This document shows positions 33,359-37,148 of a DNA stretch of 37,148 nt, piece by piece. The notes beneath the pieces were generated by a model. That model was given only the letters and a program-made list of their open reading frames with translations, was not told the DNA's origin and searched no databases. The DNA lies in NCBI GenBank assembly GCA_000431215.1, contig HF985551.1, positions 1-37,148 of the forward strand, given 5' to 3'. This DNA comes from Prevotella sp. CAG:1031 (GTDB lineage Bacteria > Bacteroidota > Bacteroidia > Bacteroidales > Muribaculaceae). Position 1 is the first letter of the stretch, and each line of letters opens with the position of its first letter. A program made the translations under genes and the position numbers.

Positions 33359-33391
33359 CAAAGATAAGCACAATCCCGCATATTTCCAACA
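33359..33391 (-). promoter_or_regulatory. promoter of the lipoprotein gene
   Basis: TATCTTTG (33359-33366) on the minus strand has GTTG (33388-33391) 21 bp upstream, matching 3 of 4 bases of the -33 box. Confidence 0.5.
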
Positions 33392-33460
33392 GCCGGAGAA
33401 CTTTTTCAGCGCCCGGCGGCTTATTGTTTGGAAAAAGATAATATTACGGATAATTTTCGC

Positions 33461-33468
33461 TAACTTTG
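33461..33468 (+). promoter_or_regulatory. -7 box of the engB operon
   Basis: TAACTTTG lies 18 nt before the ATG at 33487, excluding the TTG inside it at 33466 as a start. A TTTG at 33427 is 30 bp upstream, too far for the consensus. Confidence 0.5.
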
Positions 33469-33486
33469 TGGCATAAAATAAATGAT

Positions 33487-34092
33487 ATGATTGTCAATAC
33501 AGCTCGTTTCGAGATTTCGTCGCCTTCGGTTGAGCGATGCCCGGCCTCTTCGCGCCATGAGTATGCTTTCATAGGCCGGTCGAATGTCGGCAAGTCGTCA
33601 CTTATTAATATGCTTGTCGGGCAAAAGGGTCTCGCAAAGACGTCGTCGATGCCGGGAAAGACAATGCTGATAAATCATTTTGTCGTCAATGAGCAATGGA
33701 CAATTGTCGATCTTCCCGGATATGGATATGCCCGGCGGGGTCGTGAAAGCCGCGAGGAATTGCGGGCGATGATCGAGGGATATGTTCTCGGTCGCTGTCA
33801 GATGACAAACCTGTTCGTCCTCATCGACAGCCGCCATGAGCCGCAGAAGATCGACATTGAGTTCATGGAATGGCTCGGAGAGAATGAAGTGCCTTTCTCG
33901 ATAGTGTTCACGAAGCTCGACAAGTTAGGGCCTGAGGCCGGCAAGCGCCGTGTCGAAACATATCTGTCGCAGATGCTTGAGCGTTGGGAAGAGCTTCCTC
34001 CTGTATTCATGTCTTCAAGTCTCGACGGTCGTGGCCGCGACGCTATTCTTGATTATATCGAAGAGATGAACCGCCTCCCGATTAATGTTTGA
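33487..34092 (+). CDS. engB: ribosome biogenesis GTPase EngB (YihA/YsxC)
   Basis: A 201-residue TRAFAC GTPase that assists maturation of the 50S subunit. G1 is GRSNVGKS (30-37), G3 is DLPGYG (75-80), and G4 is TKLD later in the chain. The TSSMPGKT switch I segment is family-typical. The family start (IVNTARFEISSP) fits the ATG at 33487. Its end overlaps the methyltransferase gene by 8 bp (34085-34092). Confidence 0.96.
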   Translation: MIVNTARFEISSPSVERCPASSRHEYAFIGRSNVGKSSLINMLVGQKGLAKTSSMPGKTMLINHFVVNEQWTIVDLPGYGYARRGRESREELRAMIEGYVLGRCQMTNLFVLIDSRHEPQKIDIEFMEWLGENEVPFSIVFTKLDKLGPEAGKRRVETYLSQMLERWEELPPVFMSSSLDGRGRDAILDYIEEMNRLPINV

Positions 34093-34774
34093 ATTCAAGC
34101 AGTTTAAAGTCGACGACAGCAATTCGGCGCTGAAAGTGGGCACCGACGGTGTGCTTCTCGGAGCATGGGCTGATGTCGGGAGTGCCCGGCGTGTCGCCGA
34201 CATTGGTGCTGGTTGCGGACTGATAGCTTTAATGATTGCCCAGCGTTTTGCGAGTGCGCAGATCGACGCTGTCGAGATCGATGCCGCCAGCTGTGGCGAT
34301 GCATCGCGCAATTTTGCTTCGAGTCCGTGGCCCCGGCGTTTAAACGTAGTCTGCCGCGACGCGCTGACGCTTTCGGGCCGGTATGATGCCATAGTCAGCA
34401 ATCCGCCGTTCTTCAATGAGAACCTGCGTTCCCCTTCCGAGCGCCGGGCGTCGGCGCGCCATGAAGGCTCGCTTTCGCCTGCCTCGCTCATAAGACTGGC
34501 GTCGCGGTTACTGAGTGGCGACGGCACTCTCTCATTTATAGCTCCGTCAGCGCGAGATTCGGAGATTGATTTTCTGCTGGCATCCGAACGTCTTTATCCG
34601 CGCCGTCGCCTCCACGTTGTCACTGCGCCCGGAAAAAACGCGGTCAGGACACTTCATGAGGCTTCTCCGATCGACGGGCCGCTCGAAAACGTGACAATTA
34701 TCCTTCGCAATGCCGACGGACTTCCTTCCGTCGATTTCAAGAATCTAACATCCGAGTTTTATCTCAATTTTTAA
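34085..34774 (+). CDS. trmN6: tRNA1(Val) (adenine(37)-N6)-methyltransferase-like protein
   Basis: The 229-residue SAM methyltransferase opens FKQFKVDDSNSALKVGTDGVLLGAW, characteristic of the YfiC/TrmN6 group. The SAM-binding loop is ADIGAGCGLIAL (38-49) and the catalytic NPPFF is at 106-110, a motif of enzymes that methylate exocyclic amines. It would make N6-methyladenosine at A37 of a valine tRNA. It overlaps engB by 8 bp and abuts the CPBP protease gene directly (stop at 34774, next ATG at 34775). Confidence 0.93.
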   Translation: MFEFKQFKVDDSNSALKVGTDGVLLGAWADVGSARRVADIGAGCGLIALMIAQRFASAQIDAVEIDAASCGDASRNFASSPWPRRLNVVCRDALTLSGRYDAIVSNPPFFNENLRSPSERRASARHEGSLSPASLIRLASRLLSGDGTLSFIAPSARDSEIDFLLASERLYPRRRLHVVTAPGKNAVRTLHEASPIDGPLENVTIILRNADGLPSVDFKNLTSEFYLNF

Positions 34775-35683
34775 ATGGAATATAACAACGAAACCTTGCC
34801 TGTTGAATCGCGGGCGACGATGCTTCGCCGACTGTTTGTGTTCATTTGCCTGACACTGGGCGGAATGTGTCTGGCGGCTTTACTGATCTCTTTTATAGTC
34901 AAAAATCCTCCGACGGCAGTCCAATTGAGAATCTCCACCATACTTCAGGATGTCATTGTCTTCATATTTCCGGCTGTCGCTATCGCGGTTGTCAGTTCGA
35001 GGCTTCCGGCTCGTTTTCTTAGTCTTGATCGTGTCCCTCGTGTGTGGCCGATGTTCTGGGCTATCGTTGCTTTGATTGTTTCGGCTCCCATCCAAAACCA
35101 GATAATAGCCTGGAACGAAGCAATCAGGCTTCCTGAATCGATGGTATCGGTCGAGCGTTGGATGAGGGCGGCAGAGGAATCGGCGCGTGCGTCGGCTGAG
35201 ATAATTATGGGAGGATCGACAGTGGGCGATCTCATTATGGGGCTTCTTGTCGCCGGAATTCTGGCGGGTTTGAGCGAAGAACTGTTTTTCCGGGGAGCTC
35301 TTCAGCGCATTTTTACGCTGTCGGACCGCCATGTCCATGCGGCGATATGGAGTGCTGCATTTATCTTCTCGGCAATGCATTTTCAGTTCTACGGTTTTCT
35401 CCCGAGACTGCTCCTGGGCGCGTTTTTCGGGTATGTCGTGGCCTGGAGCGGAAGCCTGTGGATTGCCATCATTGTCCATGCTCTGAACAACATGATGGTT
35501 GTTGTCAGCTCCTGGAACGCGCGGCGTCTCGGAGTGGATAATCAGCTCGAAGCGATCGGCATTGATTCGCCACTGATGCTCGCTTTCTCGCTGTTGCTTA
35601 CGATTGCCGCGCTCTCGATGCTCTACCGTTGCTGCCGAAAGAATTTGGCTCAAAAGCACCGAGAGTTAACTAAAAATTCGTAA
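34775..35683 (+). CDS. CPBP-family intramembrane metalloprotease
   Basis: The 302-residue protein has about seven or eight membrane helices. The glutamate pair and arginine of the CPBP motif are at Glu168-Glu169 and Arg173 (LSEELFFRG), and histidines follow at 202 (SAMHF) and 235 (IVHALNN), so the Rce1-like metal site appears intact. Bacterial members are linked to bacteriocin self-immunity or protein processing; the substrate is unknown here. It begins 1 nt after the trmN6 stop, so it belongs to the same operon. Confidence 0.92.
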   Translation: MEYNNETLPVESRATMLRRLFVFICLTLGGMCLAALLISFIVKNPPTAVQLRISTILQDVIVFIFPAVAIAVVSSRLPARFLSLDRVPRVWPMFWAIVALIVSAPIQNQIIAWNEAIRLPESMVSVERWMRAAEESARASAEIIMGGSTVGDLIMGLLVAGILAGLSEELFFRGALQRIFTLSDRHVHAAIWSAAFIFSAMHFQFYGFLPRLLLGAFFGYVVAWSGSLWIAIIVHALNNMMVVVSSWNARRLGVDNQLEAIGIDSPLMLAFSLLLTIAALSMLYRCCRKNLAQKHRELTKNS

Positions 35684-35688
35684 CTTTG
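35681..35688 (+). promoter_or_regulatory. -7 box of the trigger factor gene
   Basis: TAACTTTG overlaps the CPBP stop codon region and lies 58 nt before the ATG of the next gene. No consensus TTTG is present at -33. Confidence 0.45.
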
Positions 35689-35746
35689 CAAACCGTAAAA
35701 CTCCTCGTAATTGAAAATCAATAAGAATTAAAAATAAAGCGAATCC

Positions 35747-37108
35747 ATGAATGTAACGATGGAGAAAACCGGTGACGTCAGCGCACGCCTCACCGTTGCC
35801 GTCAGCGAAGCTGACTATCAGGAGAAAGTAGTCAAAGAACTCAAGCACATCGGCGCCACCCACGCCCTGCCTGGCTTCAGAAAGGGACACGTGCCATTCG
35901 GAGAGCTCAAGCGCCGTTTCGGCCTCAGTGTAACCTCCGACATCATCAACCGCGAGGTTTACGATGCTGTTGTCAACTATCTGCGCGACAATAAGGTGAA
36001 TGTTCTCGGCGAACCTCTGCCTGTCGAAGTCAAAGAACTTGATCTCAAGAATCAGAAGGATTTCACTTTTGAATATGATCTCGCATTGTCGCCTGATGTA
36101 GAAATCAATGTCGACAAGTCGCTGACCATACCTTATTATACTATCGCTGTTTCCGACGAAATGATCAACGAACAGGACGAGGCTCTGCGCCGCCGGTTCG
36201 GTGCTCAGGTGCCCGGAGAGGTAACTACTCCCGATGCCGTTATCAAGGGTGTGATGATGCAGCTCGATGCCAATGGCAATATCAACACCAATGAAGGTGC
36301 TATTCAGGTGACCAACGCAATCGTGGGCCCCGCCCATTTCACCGATAAAGAGCAGGCCGCTCTCTTTGCCGACAAGAAAGTCGACGACAAGGTTGTCTTC
36401 AATCCGTGGAAGAGCTGCAACGGAAACGCCACTGAGCTTGCCTCGATGCTCAATATCGACAAGAGCATAGCCGGCGATGTCAAGAGCGACTTCGAGTTTG
36501 CCATTTCCGAGATCATAGTGCTCAAACCTGCCGAACTTGGCGAAGAGTTCTATACATCGGCTTTCGGCAAAGATGCCGTGCATAATGAGGAAGAGTATCG
36601 CGAAGCTATCAGGAAAATGATTGCCAACGGACTTGTCGGCAACAGCGAGATGCTTTTCCGCCACGAAGCTCAGAAGATTCTTCTTGAGAAATTCGGCAAT
36701 ATGACTTTTGCCGACGATCTGATGAAGCGCTGGCTCGTAAACCGCAACGACGGACTGACTGCCGAAAATATCGATGAGGAATATGTAAAGATTCTTCCCC
36801 AGCTGAAGTGGGAGATTATCTCGAATGCCATCGGCGAGAAAGCCGAGATCAAGATTACCGAGGACGATGTGCTCAACTTTGCTAAGGCACAGGTCGCCCA
36901 GCAGTTCGCAGCCTACGGCATGGCAAATCTCGACGACGAGATCATCACCAATTATGCCAAACAGCAGCTTGGCGACAAGAATTTCCGTCAGCGTCTGATC
37001 AATCAGCTCGGCGACGTGAAATTCTTCAATGCACTGAAGAATTTTGTCACTGTTGACGCCAAAGAGGTGTCGCTCGACGAATTCAAGGCAATCGCCGAGA
37101 AAGCCTGA
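35747..37108 (+). CDS. tig: trigger factor (ribosome-associated chaperone/peptidyl-prolyl isomerase)
   Basis: The 453-residue protein binds the ribosome near the exit tunnel and shields nascent chains. The N-terminal ribosome-binding signature appears as PGFRKGHVP, within LPGFRKGHVPFGELKRRFG. The central FKBP-like region and helical C-terminal arms follow; the Bacteroidota type is diverged there. The length is near the E. coli value of 432. It has its own promoter and ends 40 bp before the window edge, where a G-rich stretch may begin a terminator. Confidence 0.95.
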   Translation: MNVTMEKTGDVSARLTVAVSEADYQEKVVKELKHIGATHALPGFRKGHVPFGELKRRFGLSVTSDIINREVYDAVVNYLRDNKVNVLGEPLPVEVKELDLKNQKDFTFEYDLALSPDVEINVDKSLTIPYYTIAVSDEMINEQDEALRRRFGAQVPGEVTTPDAVIKGVMMQLDANGNINTNEGAIQVTNAIVGPAHFTDKEQAALFADKKVDDKVVFNPWKSCNGNATELASMLNIDKSIAGDVKSDFEFAISEIIVLKPAELGEEFYTSAFGKDAVHNEEEYREAIRKMIANGLVGNSEMLFRHEAQKILLEKFGNMTFADDLMKRWLVNRNDGLTAENIDEEYVKILPQLKWEIISNAIGEKAEIKITEDDVLNFAKAQVAQQFAAYGMANLDDEIITNYAKQQLGDKNFRQRLINQLGDVKFFNALKNFVTVDAKEVSLDEFKAIAEKA

Positions 37109-37148
37109 TCACTTATATAAAGATATAGAAAGGGGGCGGCCCGATCGG

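Noticed and set aside
37109..37148. Terminator after trigger factor
   Set aside because: The G/C-rich stretch at the edge may start a hairpin, but the window ends before a second arm can be seen.

Overview
The window reads as a chromosomal segment of a Bacteroidota bacterium, most likely order Bacteroidales and perhaps a Muribaculaceae-like gut commensal. The order-level call rests on several points: -33/-7 promoters of the Bacteroidota type (TTTG, 18-20 bp, TAnnTTTG) in front of many genes, a type III glutamine synthetase, lysine/peptidoglycan synthesis through DapL, and a bifunctional-nuclease/UVR protein. The family-level guess is only an impression. No rRNA, tRNA, CRISPR array or insertion sequence was seen. 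Coding density is high and most genes sit in overlapping operons.

Region 1 (1-405): the 5' part of a UvrD/PcrA helicase, cut by the window edge. Region 2 (405-10612, all minus strand) is the unusual part. It is a tightly packed run of a 795-residue membrane protein with two Rossmann modules and a RyR-like C-terminus, a 359-residue soluble relative of its C-terminal half, an FHA-transmembrane-trypsin-like protease, a kinase-like fragment with no N-lobe and no catalytic residues, a small exported protein, an exported TPR-CHAT (caspase-like) protease, an exported protein with a glycine-rich hydrophobic segment, and a family 2 glycosyltransferase. A decayed 3' end of a second CHAT gene lies between the first two genes. 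I infer an envelope-spanning signalling or defence system with a sensor, a degenerate phospho-relay scaffold and two periplasmic proteases.

Region 3 (10598-11420) is an AT-rich 0.8 kb gap with many copies of an ATTTGCAAAT-like element next to an XRE-type regulator gene. Region 4 (11.9-17.1 kb, minus) holds RsmE, a nucleoside-type MFS permease, a bifunctional nuclease, MnmA, DoxX and a thioredoxin-like exported protein. Region 5 (17.2-21.7 kb, minus) is a nitrogen/diaminopimelate block: dapF, dapL, glutamine synthetase III. Region 6 (21.7-25.7 kb) has a PASTA protein plus RluD-type synthase on the plus strand, convergent with a polyprenyl synthetase/TatD pair and a small TonB-C-terminal-like protein. 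Region 7 (25.8-37.1 kb) carries a second UvrD-like helicase, endonuclease IV, an SLC45-like MFS transporter, an acyltransferase, a TPR/OmpA-like lipoprotein, and the plus-strand genes engB, trmN6-like, a CPBP protease and trigger factor.

Most of the window is housekeeping. The CHAT/trypsin/FHA/pseudokinase/RyR operon and the repeat-rich regulator upstream region are the parts that merit attention.
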